A stretch of DNA of 64,000 nucleotides, from positions 639,088-703,087 of the forward strand of contig NZ_LBMK01000003.1 in assembly GCF_001005295.1 (NCBI RefSeq), given 5' to 3'. The translations under genes and the position numbers were made by a program. This DNA comes from Streptomyces yangpuensis. Its GTDB lineage: Bacteria > Actinomycetota > Actinomycetes > Streptomycetales > Streptomycetaceae. Below are positions 42,943 through 51,065 of this stretch, in pieces; position 1 is the first letter of the stretch, and the number at the start of each line of letters is the position of its first letter. The notes below the pieces were generated by a model that worked only from the letters and a program-made list of their open reading frames with translations, had not been told where the DNA came from and ran no database searches.

Positions 42943-43941
42943 ATGCCCCGTGGACGCCACCGCAATCCCGAACCCCTGCACCGGCTGCTCACGCCGACGG
43001 CCGTCGCAGGTGTATCCGTCACCAGCGCCGGCGCCGCCTGGCTGCTGGCCGGCCCCGACGACGGCACCGCGCTGAGGCTCCTCGTGGCCGTCGCCGCGGC
43101 CGCCGGGATCGCCGGGGCCGTCGTGATGCGGGCCTGGGACCGCACCGCGGGCCGCCGGGTGGCGGAACTCGCCCGCGAGCGGGTCAAGGACGAGTGGCGC
43201 ACCGACGAGCGCATAGCCGAACTGGAGTCCGACCTCGAAGAGGCCCGGGCGCTGCGGGCCAGGCTCGACGCCAAGCTGCGCGCCAAGCGCGTCGAACTGG
43301 CGGGCCTGCGGGGCGAGCACGCGGCACTGTTGCGCCGCTACGCGACCGCCGAGACCGAGCGCGCCAGCGCGCTGGAGAAGCGCCGGCTGCTGGCCATCGA
43401 GGCCTCGGCGGCCACGGCCCCGGCCGGCCCGAAGCAGCTTCCGGCCGTCTCGGAGGAGCGCACCTCGGCGGGCGCGCCCACCTCCGTCGGCTACGCCCGC
43501 GCCCACGCGGCCATGGCGGCGCTGGCCCGCAAGGCCCAGGAGCGGGCGCTGCCCACGGCGCGGGCCGTGGGGGAGCTGCCCGCGTCGGCGGCGGCCGGCG
43601 CCGCCTCCGTCCCGGCCCGCCGTCCGGCGGCGGCCGTGGCACCGTACGCGGCCCAGCGGCGTACGGCCTCCCGTGTCGAGGGCGGCTTCGACTTCTTCGG
43701 CACGAAGAACTCGGCGCAGGCCCGCGCGGCGATCGAGGCGGTTCAGAACGAGGACCTGGCCGACGTCGTGGGTGCCGAGGCCCTCGCCGTGCACAAGGCG
43801 GAGTCCGCGCAGGAGACGGCCGAGCCGGAGTTCAAGCCGCCGACCGACGAGACCCGTGCGGTGGGCCAGGTCATCGACCTGACGGCCCACGACGAGACCG
43901 AGCCCATCGACGTGGTCCGGCTGCGCACCGCGATCTCGTAG
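42943..43941 (+). CDS. Membrane-anchored coiled-coil protein of unknown function
   Basis: A 332-residue protein with two short hydrophobic segments at about residues 18-36 and 46-63 and a long predicted coiled coil at 70-150 (RVKDEWRTDERIAELESDLE and on, many Ala/Arg/Glu heptads). An Ala/Pro-rich stretch and an acidic tail follow. I recognise no catalytic motif. The upstream gap contains GGGTAA and GGGTAT boxes like stress sigma factor -10 elements, but no matching -35 could be confirmed. Confidence 0.7.
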   Translation: MPRGRHRNPEPLHRLLTPTAVAGVSVTSAGAAWLLAGPDDGTALRLLVAVAAAAGIAGAVVMRAWDRTAGRRVAELARERVKDEWRTDERIAELESDLEEARALRARLDAKLRAKRVELAGLRGEHAALLRRYATAETERASALEKRRLLAIEASAATAPAGPKQLPAVSEERTSAGAPTSVGYARAHAAMAALARKAQERALPTARAVGELPASAAAGAASVPARRPAAAVAPYAAQRRTASRVEGGFDFFGTKNSAQARAAIEAVQNEDLADVVGAEALAVHKAESAQETAEPEFKPPTDETRAVGQVIDLTAHDETEPIDVVRLRTAIS

Positions 43942-43995
43942 CCCGCGCCCCGGCCCGTCTCGGCCTGCCCCGTCCGGGCTCTGGTGGGCCCGCGG

Positions 43996-44589
43996 TCAGG
44001 GCCGGTAGGAGGCCACCAGCCGGGCCAGGTGCCGGCCCGCCACCAGCAGCGGGGTCCGGCTCCGGGTGACCTGCGAGGTCATTTCCGCGCCCTCCAGGGT
44101 GTTCACCACGGTGATCGCCAGGTCCCGCGCCTCTTCCTCCGGGTAGCCGGAGGCCAGGAGCTTCGCGGCCACCAGCTCCTGCCAGTTGGCGAAGGCGCGG
44201 GCGCAGGCCGCCTGCAGGTCGGGGAGGCGGCCGACCGTCTCCAGGGCGGTGGCCGTCACCGGGCAGCCGTCGAGCCAGTCGGACGCCTCCAGGGCCTCCG
44301 CGAGCAGGCCCGTGACCGCCTCCACGGCCTCCGCCGGGTCGGGGTGCGCGGTGAGGCCCGCGCGCAGCAGCGCGGCGAACTCCTCGTCGCCGAAGTGGAT
44401 CGCGGCCACCGCCAGTTCCTGCTTGCCGCCCGGGAAGAAGTGGTACAGCGAGCCCAGCGTGGCCCCGGCCTCCCGGACGAGCTGTTTGACCGGGGTGTTC
44501 TCGTAGCCGCCGTGCTGCATGAGGCGGGAGGCGGTGCGGACCAGCCGCTCGCGCGTTCCCAGCTCTGTCGTCGTCCCTGTTGCCGCCAT
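43996..44589 (-). CDS. TetR/AcrR-family repressor (LmrA/YxaF type)
   Basis: A 197-residue repressor. The N-terminal helix-turn-helix is TPVKQLVREAGATLGSLYHF (near 32-51), and the C-terminal ligand domain has GCPVTATALE, typical of the LmrA/YxaF branch. It is divergent from an imine-reductase-like gene. Two near-identical 22-bp operators lie in the 115-bp gap, so it probably represses itself and that gene until a ligand binds. Confidence 0.9.
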   Translation of the reverse strand: MAATGTTTELGTRERLVRTASRLMQHGGYENTPVKQLVREAGATLGSLYHFFPGGKQELAVAAIHFGDEEFAALLRAGLTAHPDPAEAVEAVTGLLAEALEASDWLDGCPVTATALETVGRLPDLQAACARAFANWQELVAAKLLASGYPEEEARDLAITVVNTLEGAEMTSQVTRSRTPLLVAGRHLARLVASYRP

Positions 44590-44611
44590 GGCCGGATCCT
44601 ACCCGGAGAAT

Positions 44612-44633
44612 TGGATAGAGCGCTCGTTCTAGT
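44612..44633. promoter_or_regulatory. TetR operator candidate 1
   Basis: GATAGAGCGCTCGTTCTA (44614-44631) is an imperfect palindrome of the form TAGAACG..CGTTCTA, a common TetR-type site. It lies 23 bp upstream of the tetR start. A second copy differs at one base. Confidence 0.75.
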
Positions 44634-44658
44634 TCCGTGCTACGGTCGCATCAAGCGC

Positions 44659-44680
44659 TGGATAGAGCGTTCGTTCTAGT
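44659..44680. promoter_or_regulatory. TetR operator candidate 2
   Basis: GATAGAGCGTTCGTTCTA (44661-44678), the same as copy 1 with one C-to-T change over 22 bp, 24 bp before the start of the divergent dehydrogenase gene. The copies are 47 bp apart centre to centre, 4.5 helical turns. Confidence 0.75.
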
Positions 44681-44704
44681 CATTCACTCCTGGGGGAGAG
44701 GTCC

Positions 44705-45589
44705 GTGAACAGCACCAAGAACAACAAGAACACCAAGGTCACCGTGGTCGGCCTGGGCCCGATGGGCCGGGCCATGGCCGCCGCCTACCTCGACGCCGGC
44801 TACGAGGTCACCGTGTGGAACCGCAGCGCCGGCAAGGATGCCGAGCTCGTCGCCCGCGGCGCGCGCAGCGTGGCGGACATCGCCGGGGCCGTCGCCGCGA
44901 GCCCGCTGGTCGTCCTCAGCCTCATCGACGTGGAGGCCATGTACGGCACCCTCGGCGACACCGACCTCACCGGCCGCGTGCTCGCCAACCTCTCCTCGGA
45001 CCTCCCGGACAAGGCCCGCGCGGCCGCACGGTGGGCCGAGGAGCGCGGGGCGGCGTACCTCACCGGCGGGGTCAACGTACCGCCCACCGGCATCGGCCAG
45101 GAGGGCTCCTCGATCTTCATCAGCGGCCCGAGGGCGGTCTACGACGAGCACCGCACGGCGCTCGACCTGCTCGCCGCCACCGACTACCGCGGCGCCGACC
45201 CCGGTTATGCGCAGCTCTACTACCAGCTCAACATGATCCTCTTCTGGACCGCCTACACGGGCTGGTACCAGGCGGTCGCCGTGGCCCGCGCCAACGGCCT
45301 GACGGCGTCCGACATCCTGCCCTACGCCGGCTACACCGCCGACACCATGCGCGGCTTCTACACCGGGAGCGCCGCGCTCGTCGACGCCGACGACCACCGC
45401 GGCGAGGAGGAGCGCCTGACGATGTGCGCCGCCAGCGTCGAGCACATCCTGCACACCGCGGCCGACTCCGGCGTGGACACCACGATCCTGGCCGCGCACG
45501 CCGAGCTGTACCGACGCGGGGTCGACGCCGGCTTCGGCGCCGAGAGCAGCTCGCGGCTGATCGGACTGCTGGCCGCCGAGGCGGCCTGA
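44705..45589 (+). CDS. Imine reductase-like NAD(P)-dependent oxidoreductase
   Basis: A 294-residue beta-hydroxyacid-dehydrogenase/IRED-fold protein. The Rossmann loop is VVGLGPMGRAMA (residues 14-25), followed by WNRS, which suits NADPH. The catalytic position of imine reductases (usually the Asp of LYD) is Y173 in LYYQLN, so it would be a tyrosine-type member. GTG 44705 has GGGGGAGAGG upstream. It is controlled by the divergent TetR gene. The substrate is unknown. Confidence 0.85.
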   Translation: MNSTKNNKNTKVTVVGLGPMGRAMAAAYLDAGYEVTVWNRSAGKDAELVARGARSVADIAGAVAASPLVVLSLIDVEAMYGTLGDTDLTGRVLANLSSDLPDKARAAARWAEERGAAYLTGGVNVPPTGIGQEGSSIFISGPRAVYDEHRTALDLLAATDYRGADPGYAQLYYQLNMILFWTAYTGWYQAVAVARANGLTASDILPYAGYTADTMRGFYTGSAALVDADDHRGEEERLTMCAASVEHILHTAADSGVDTTILAAHAELYRRGVDAGFGAESSSRLIGLLAAEAA

Positions 45590-45607
45590 GCGCGGGCGGC
45601 CGGCGCC

Positions 45608-45823
45608 TCAGAACAGCGGCAGCTGCCCGGGGAACTCGGGCAGGACGAAGCCGTCCAGCGTCGGCGCGGAGGCGCCGATCACCACCCGCGCCCGGGATCC
45701 CGGGCAGGACACCAGATCCGCTCGGTCCCGCGGGGCGGGCGGGTCGTGGCGGGCGATGCGGCCGGCGGTGACGGCGCAGTCGCGGCCGCAGGCGGGGCAG
45801 GCCCGGCGGGGGGAGTGGGACAT
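45608..45823 (-). CDS. Small zinc-ribbon-like protein
   Basis: A 71-residue protein starting MSHSPRRACPACGRDCAVTAG. The CPACGRDC motif and a later cysteine (LVSCPGSR) could bind zinc. It resembles, from memory, short uncharacterised Streptomyces proteins. The ATG at 45823 has no strong ribosome binding site. It lies downstream of the second nuoD on the same strand. Confidence 0.55.
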   Translation of the reverse strand: MSHSPRRACPACGRDCAVTAGRIARHDPPAPRDRADLVSCPGSRARVVIGASAPTLDGFVLPEFPGQLPLF

Positions 45824-45953
45824 GCGCCAAGTCTGCCCTGCCGCACCGACATCGGTCCCGCCCGGGCTCCGTACCGGCCGGTCCTGTGCGTCCGGCCGGC
45901 CCTGTGCCGGACCTCGGCCAGGCGCGGAAGCCTCTGCTCCCTTTGAATGACGG

Positions 45954-47096
45954 CTACTTGTCGATGTCGCCGACCACGAAGAACAGCGAGCCCAGGATCG
46001 ACACCATGTCCGCGACCAGCTGCCCCGGCAGCAGCACGGCCAGCGCCTGGATGTTGTTGTAGGAGGCGCTGCGCAGCTTCAGCCGGTACGGGGTCTTCTC
46101 GCCCTTCGAGACCAGGTAGTAGCCGTTGATGCCCAGCGGGTTCTCGGTCCAGGCGTAGGTGTGCCCTTCCGGCGCCTTCAGGACCTTGGGCAGGCGCTGG
46201 TTGACCGGCCCCGGCGGGAGCTCGTCCATCCGGTCCAGGCAGGCCACGGCGAGGTCGAGGGAGTTGTGGGTCTGGTCGAGCAGGCACTCGAAGCGGGCCA
46301 GGCAGTCGCCCTCGGTGCGGGTGACCACCTTCAGGACGTCCTGGAGCTCGCCGTAGGCCAGGTACGGCTCGTCGCGGCGCAGGTCGAAGTCGACGCCGGA
46401 GGCGCGGGCGATCGGGCCGGAGACCCCGTACGCGTGCACCGCCTCGGCGGACAGGACGCCCACGCCGCGGGTCCGGCCGCGGAAGATCTCGTTGCCGTGG
46501 ACCAGCTTGTCGTAGACGTCCATCCGGGTGCGTACATCGGCGATCGCGGCACGGGCCCGGCCGAGCCAGCCGGCCGGAAGGTCCTCCTTGAGGCCGCCCA
46601 CGCGGTTGAACATGTAGTGCATCCGGCCGCCGGAGATCTCCTCCATGACGGCCTGGAGCTCCTCGCGCTCGCGGAACGCGTGGAAGATCGGGGTGATCCC
46701 GCCCAGTTCGAGCGGGTACGAGCCGAGGAACATCAGGTGGTTCAGCACCCGGTTCAGCTCGGCCAGCAGGGTCCGCATCCACACGGCCCGCTCGGGGACC
46801 TCCATGCCGAGCATCCGCTCGACCGCCATGACCACGCCGAGCTCGTTGGAGAACGCCGACAGCCAGTCGTGCCGGTTCGCGAGCATGACGATCTGCCGGT
46901 AGTCGCGGGCCTCGAAGAGCTTCTCGGCGCCGCGGTGCATGTAGCCGACCACCGGTTCGGCGGCGGCGATCCGCTCGCCGTCCAGGACGAGGCGCAGGCG
47001 CAGCACGCCGTGCGTGGAAGGGTGCTGGGGGCCGATGTTGAGCACCATGTCGGTGCTCTCCGCCGCTCCGCCGATGCCGACCGTGGTCTCCGTCAT
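45954..47096 (-). CDS. nuoD: Stand-alone NADH dehydrogenase subunit D paralogue (NuoD2)
   Basis: A 380-residue homologue of the 49-kDa complex I subunit, without neighbouring nuo genes. The quinone-pocket loop GPQHPSTHG is intact (H29), and HRGAEKL keeps an Arg at residue 55. The conserved quinone-binding Tyr (in DRLDYVS of the mammalian subunit) is a Trp here (W78, NRHDWLS). It is shorter than usual NuoD, lacking an N-terminal extension. It may be an alternative complex I or hydrogenase-like subunit. The ATG at 47096 is divergent from the PH-domain gene across 31 bp. Confidence 0.9.
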   Translation of the reverse strand: MTETTVGIGGAAESTDMVLNIGPQHPSTHGVLRLRLVLDGERIAAAEPVVGYMHRGAEKLFEARDYRQIVMLANRHDWLSAFSNELGVVMAVERMLGMEVPERAVWMRTLLAELNRVLNHLMFLGSYPLELGGITPIFHAFREREELQAVMEEISGGRMHYMFNRVGGLKEDLPAGWLGRARAAIADVRTRMDVYDKLVHGNEIFRGRTRGVGVLSAEAVHAYGVSGPIARASGVDFDLRRDEPYLAYGELQDVLKVVTRTEGDCLARFECLLDQTHNSLDLAVACLDRMDELPPGPVNQRLPKVLKAPEGHTYAWTENPLGINGYYLVSKGEKTPYRLKLRSASYNNIQALAVLLPGQLVADMVSILGSLFFVVGDIDK

Positions 47097-47115
47097 GCGG
47101 GCATTGTCTCAGTCC

Positions 47116-47121
47116 TACGCT
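47116..47121 (+). promoter_or_regulatory. Candidate -10 (TACGCT) for a leaderless PH-domain transcript
   Basis: TACGCT, six G residues, then the ATG at 47128. The G run touches the start codon and cannot act as a normally spaced ribosome binding site. Confidence 0.4.
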
Positions 47122-47127
47122 GGGGGG

Positions 47128-47619
47128 ATGGATACGGGGACGAAGGGTGAGACGGGCGACCTGCGGTGGGTGGGGCTGCCCGGCGGGCTGCTCACCATGC
47201 GGCGGACGCTGCTGGCGTTCTGGTGCGGTCTGCTCGCGGTGGCGACGGCGGTGCTGCTCGGCCTGCTCGTGGGCCCGGCATGGGCGGCGGCCGGGGGGTT
47301 CTGGCTGGTCGTGGGGGCCTGGGGCTGGGTGCTGCTGGGCCGGAACTGGCGGTCCTGGCGGTACGCGGAGCGCGCCGACGACCTGCTGATCAGCCGCGGG
47401 GTGCTGTGGCGGGAGCAGACGGTGGTCCCGTACGGCAGGATGCAGCTGGTCGAGGTCACCTCGGGCCCGGTGGAGCGGCGCTTCGGCCTGGCGTCCCTGC
47501 AGCTGCACACGGCGGCGGCCGCGACCGACGCCCGGATCCCGGGGCTGGTGCCGGCCGAGGCGGAGCGGCTGCGCGACCGCCTCGCCGCGCTCGGCGAGGC
47601 AAGGTCGGCGGGCCTGTGA
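47128..47619 (+). CDS. Bacterial PH-domain membrane protein (YdbS-like)
   Basis: A 163-residue protein with two membrane helices (about 23-43 and 47-66) and one bPH_2 domain (about 75-150; DDLLISRGVLWREQTVVPYG, MQLVEVTSGPVERRFGL). It pairs with the larger PH-domain protein that follows with a 4-nt GTGA overlap, as ydbS and ydbT do in Bacillus. There ydbST affects resistance to antimicrobial peptides; that role is not shown here. Confidence 0.85.
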   Translation: MDTGTKGETGDLRWVGLPGGLLTMRRTLLAFWCGLLAVATAVLLGLLVGPAWAAAGGFWLVVGAWGWVLLGRNWRSWRYAERADDLLISRGVLWREQTVVPYGRMQLVEVTSGPVERRFGLASLQLHTAAAATDARIPGLVPAEAERLRDRLAALGEARSAGL

Positions 47620-49007
47620 CCGCCGGTCCGGTGGGCGACGGGGCGGTGGGCGACGGGGCGAGCGGCCCGGGTGCCCCGGAGGCGGGAGGCGGCGGGCCGG
47701 TGGCCGAGCGGCGGCTGCATCCCTTCACGCCGCTGCGCCGCGCCTGGGTGCCGATCGCCGCGACCGTCGGCGTCCTCGCCCAGCAGGGCGACCGCGCGGC
47801 GCGCTGGGTGGCGGACCTGTCCACGCTCCTGCGACTGGTCACACTGGCCGGAGTTCTCCTGGTGTTCGGCGTGTACGGGTTCCTGAGCTGGTGGTTCACC
47901 CACTACGCGGTGACCGACACCGAGCTGCGCATCCGCACCGGGCTGCTCTTCCGCCGCACCGCGCACATCCGGCTGGACCGGCTCCAGGCCGTGGACGTCA
48001 CCCGGCCGCTGCTGGCCCGGCTGACCGGTGTCGCCAGCCTGCGGCTCGACGTGATCGGTGCCGAGGAGAAGGACCAGCTGTCCTTCCTCGGCGAGAAGGA
48101 GGCCGTCGCCCTGCGCGCCGAGCTCCTGGCCCGTGCCGCGGGCTTCGCCCCCGAGGAGGCGGTGCGCCTGGGCGAGGCACCGCAGCGCGAACTGCTGCGG
48201 GTGACTCCGCGCGAGCTCGCGGTGTCGCTGATGCTCAGCCTCGGCGTCTGGGCGGCCCTGGCCGGCGGGATCGTCGCGCCGTTCTTCGTGTGGTGGATCA
48301 GCTCCAGCCCGTGGGCGGCCGTCGTCACCCTGCTCCCGATGCTGGGCGCGGTGTGGGCGGCCACCGTCGGCCGCTTCCTCACCGAGTACGACTGGCGGGT
48401 CGCGGAGTCCCCGGACGGGCTGCGCCTGGACCACGGAATGCTGGACCGGGCGCACGAGACGGTGCCGCCGGGGCGCGTGCAGACCGTCCGGATCGTGGAG
48501 CCGCTGCTGTGGCGGCGCAGCGACCGGGTCCGCGTGGAGCTGGCCGTGGCCGGATCGAAGAACGAGGTCCTGGTGCCGGTGGCCTCCCGGGCCGACGCGT
48601 ACGCCGTGATCGCCCGGGTCCTGCCCGGGGTGGATCTGGCGGGCCTGTCCTACTCGGGCTCCCCGGACACCGGATCGCGCTGGGTGGTCCCGGTCTGGTG
48701 GAAGGGCTACGCCCTGGCGCTGTCCCCGGAGGTGTTCGCCGCCCGGCACGGCCGCCTGTGCCGCCGTACGGAGATCGTCCCGCACGCCAAGGTGCAGAGC
48801 GTCCGGTTCACCCAGGGCCCGTGGGCCCGCGCCCGCGGTGTCGCCGACGTCCACGTGGACACCGGCGCGAACGGCACGGTGACCGCCCGGCTGCGGCCGG
48901 CCGCCGAGGCCGCGCAGCTCCTGCACGACCAGGCCGCCCGCTCCCACACCTCCCGCGCCACGGCCCGCCCGGACCGCTGGATGACCTCGCCGGACCCCGA
49001 TGCCTGA
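47616..49007 (+). CDS. Bacterial PH-domain membrane protein (YdbT-like)
   Basis: A 463-residue protein. A Gly/Ala-rich N-terminus (1-35) is followed by membrane helices near 70-95 and 205-250 and by three bPH_2 repeats (about 95-175, 265-350, 360-440), recognisable by RTGLLFRRTAHIRLDRLQAV and DHGMLDRAHETVPPGRVQTV. GTG 47616 overlaps the stop of the YdbS-like gene. Membrane binding and partnership with the preceding gene are inferred from the family. Confidence 0.85.
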   Translation: MTAGPVGDGAVGDGASGPGAPEAGGGGPVAERRLHPFTPLRRAWVPIAATVGVLAQQGDRAARWVADLSTLLRLVTLAGVLLVFGVYGFLSWWFTHYAVTDTELRIRTGLLFRRTAHIRLDRLQAVDVTRPLLARLTGVASLRLDVIGAEEKDQLSFLGEKEAVALRAELLARAAGFAPEEAVRLGEAPQRELLRVTPRELAVSLMLSLGVWAALAGGIVAPFFVWWISSSPWAAVVTLLPMLGAVWAATVGRFLTEYDWRVAESPDGLRLDHGMLDRAHETVPPGRVQTVRIVEPLLWRRSDRVRVELAVAGSKNEVLVPVASRADAYAVIARVLPGVDLAGLSYSGSPDTGSRWVVPVWWKGYALALSPEVFAARHGRLCRRTEIVPHAKVQSVRFTQGPWARARGVADVHVDTGANGTVTARLRPAAEAAQLLHDQAARSHTSRATARPDRWMTSPDPDA

Positions 49008-49021
49008 CCCTGCCCGAACCG

Positions 49022-49065
49022 GCCCCCGCCGGGCCCGGGCCCCTCGGCCCGCGCCCGGCGGGGGC
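49022..49065. terminator. Hairpin terminator between convergent PH-domain and response-regulator genes
   Basis: GCCCCCGCCGGGC (49022-49034) pairs perfectly with GCCCGGCGGGGGC (49053-49065). Confidence 0.75.
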
Positions 49066-49739
49066 TATCCGGCGCCGCCGCCCGCGCGGACCAGGCCCGT
49101 CTCGTAGGCCAGGACCACGACCTGGACGCGGTCGCGCAGGCCCAGCTTGGTCAGGATGCGGCCCACGTGGGTCTTCACCGTCGCCTCCGACAGGACCAGC
49201 CGCGCCGCGATCTCGCCGTTCGACAGGCCCTGCGCCACCAGCAGCATGACCTCGCGCTCGCGCTCCGTCAGCCGCTCGATCTCCTTGTTCTCCGGTTCCT
49301 GCGTCGTCGTCGGCAGCATCGGGGCGAAACGGTCCAGCAGGCGCCGCGTCGTCGACGGGGCGACCACCGCGTCCCCGCTGTGCACCGAGCGGATGGCGCC
49401 CAGCAGTTCGGCCGGCGGCACGTCCTTCAGCATGAAGCCGCTCGCGCCCGCCTTCAGGCCCGAGAAGGCGTACTCGTCCAGGTCGAAGGTGGTCAGGATG
49501 ATTACCTTCGGGTGCTCCTCGGGCTCGCAGATCCGCCGCGTCGCCTCGACACCGTCGAGCCTCGGCATGCGGACGTCCATCAGCACCACGTCCACCTTCG
49601 TGGCCCGCAGCACCTCCAGAGCCTCCAGCCCGTCACCCGCCTCGGCGACGACCTCCATGTCAGGCTGGGCGGCGAGCACCATGCGGAAGCCGGTGCGCAG
49701 CAGGACCTGGTCGTCGACCAGCATCACTCGGATGGACAT
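49065..49739 (-). CDS. NarL/LuxR-family response regulator
   Basis: A 224-residue regulator with a receiver domain (1-120; phosphorylation site D55 in VVLMDVRMP, acidic pocket DD at 9-10, Lys in MLKDVPPA) and a LuxR helix-turn-helix (155-215; LTEREREVMLLVAQGLSN, SEATVKTHVGRIL). It starts 17 bp after the partner kinase stop. The signal and targets are unknown. Confidence 0.93.
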   Translation of the reverse strand: MSIRVMLVDDQVLLRTGFRMVLAAQPDMEVVAEAGDGLEALEVLRATKVDVVLMDVRMPRLDGVEATRRICEPEEHPKVIILTTFDLDEYAFSGLKAGASGFMLKDVPPAELLGAIRSVHSGDAVVAPSTTRRLLDRFAPMLPTTTQEPENKEIERLTEREREVMLLVAQGLSNGEIAARLVLSEATVKTHVGRILTKLGLRDRVQVVVLAYETGLVRAGGGAG

Positions 49740-49756
49740 CAGTTACCTCGTCCTCG

Positions 49757-50959
49757 TCATCTCTTCTTCAGGGGCAGCAGTGCGCTGATCCGGAAGCCGC
49801 CACCGGGCCGCGGCCCCGCGTCCAGGGTTCCGCCGACCATACCGATCCGCTCGCGCATGCCGATCAGCCCGTGCCCGGCGCCGTCCGCGCCGCCGTCCTC
49901 GTACAGCTCGTGGGCCGCGCCCCTGCCGTCGTCCTCGACCAGCAGGCCGAGCCCGTCGTCGAAGTAGACCAGCCGGACGCTGGCCTTCGCTTCGGGGCCG
50001 CCGTGCTTGCGGGTGTTGGTGAGCGCCTCCTGCACGATCCGGTACGCCGTCAGCTCGACCCCGCTGGGCAGCGGCCGCGGCGCGCCCTCGACCTCGAAGT
50101 CCACCGTCAGCCCGGCCGCCCGTACCTGCTCGACCAGGACCTCGATCTGCTCCACGTCGGGCTGCGGCACGTAGTCCTCGGACTCCTGCGGCTCGCCCGT
50201 GCGCAGGACGCCGAGCAGCCGGCGCATCTCGGCGAGGGCCTGGCGGCCGGTCCCCGAGATGGTCTGGAGGGCCTCCTTGGCCTGCTCGGGAGCCACGTCC
50301 ATGACGTACGCGGCGCCGTCCGCCTGGACCACCATCACCGAGACGTTGTGCGCGACGACGTCGTGCAGCTCGCGGGCGATCCGGGCGCGCTCGGCGGCCA
50401 CGGCCACCTTGGACTGGGCCTCGCGCTCCTTCTCCAGCCGCTGGTTGCGCTCGACCAGCTGGGCGTAATAGGCCCGCCGGGTGCGCAGGGAGTCTCCCAG
50501 CACCCAGGCCAGGACGAAGGGGACGATCATGAAGACGGCGAAGAGGACGTTGTCGACGTCGCTGGTGCCCTTGTCCACCCCGTACCGCAGGAAGTAGAGC
50601 GGAGCGGCCACCAGCCCCCAGCCCAGCGCGGTGCGTGAGACCCAGCGCGGGACCTCGCTCGCGGCGACCGTGTAGAGGATCACGAACATGGCGATGTCGT
50701 AGAACCCGGCCACGATCCCCGCGGCCAGCTGGAGCAGGCCCGCCCCGAGGGTGAGCCAGAACATCGCCTGCGTCCACCTGCGGCGCAGGGCCAGGGCCGT
50801 GCTCAGCGCGATCACCACGGGGACGGCGACGATCTTCAGGGGCTGGCTGATGTCGGGCTCGCCCGTGACGTTCAGCATCGAGACCCCGAAGAAGAGCACA
50901 GCCCAGAAGCTGTCGACGCCCGTCGGGTGTCTGCGGAGGAAGTCGTAGAGGCGCTGCAC
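49757..50959 (-). CDS. Sensor histidine kinase (HisKA_3, NarL-partner type)
   Basis: A 400-residue membrane kinase. Five or six membrane helices lie in residues 18-155 without a large external domain, followed by a coiled linker. The phospho-acceptor is H199 in ARELHDVVAHN, and the HATPase has EALTNTRKHGG and GHGLIGMRERI. The membrane-embedded sensor suits detection of membrane state. GTG 50959 starts MQRLYDFLRRHPTG; its upstream gap is shared with the divergent methyltransferase gene. Confidence 0.92.
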   Translation of the reverse strand: MQRLYDFLRRHPTGVDSFWAVLFFGVSMLNVTGEPDISQPLKIVAVPVVIALSTALALRRRWTQAMFWLTLGAGLLQLAAGIVAGFYDIAMFVILYTVAASEVPRWVSRTALGWGLVAAPLYFLRYGVDKGTSDVDNVLFAVFMIVPFVLAWVLGDSLRTRRAYYAQLVERNQRLEKEREAQSKVAVAAERARIARELHDVVAHNVSVMVVQADGAAYVMDVAPEQAKEALQTISGTGRQALAEMRRLLGVLRTGEPQESEDYVPQPDVEQIEVLVEQVRAAGLTVDFEVEGAPRPLPSGVELTAYRIVQEALTNTRKHGGPEAKASVRLVYFDDGLGLLVEDDGRGAAHELYEDGGADGAGHGLIGMRERIGMVGGTLDAGPRPGGGFRISALLPLKKR

Positions 50960-51053
50960 GTAACCCAGAGTAGGGAACGGTGATAGGTGCTGGAGTCAAC
51001 CAGAGGTCCGAACCTGACACCGGGGACATACTCCCCAAGGTGGAGGGTGAGCA

Positions 51054-51059
51054 TAGCCT
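51054..51059 (+). promoter_or_regulatory. Candidate -10 (TAGCCT) for a leaderless methyltransferase transcript
   Basis: TAGCCT, 6 nt, then ATG 51066. This favours ATG 51066 over the adjacent GTG 51063 as the true start. Confidence 0.45.
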
Positions 51060-51065
51060 TCGGTG

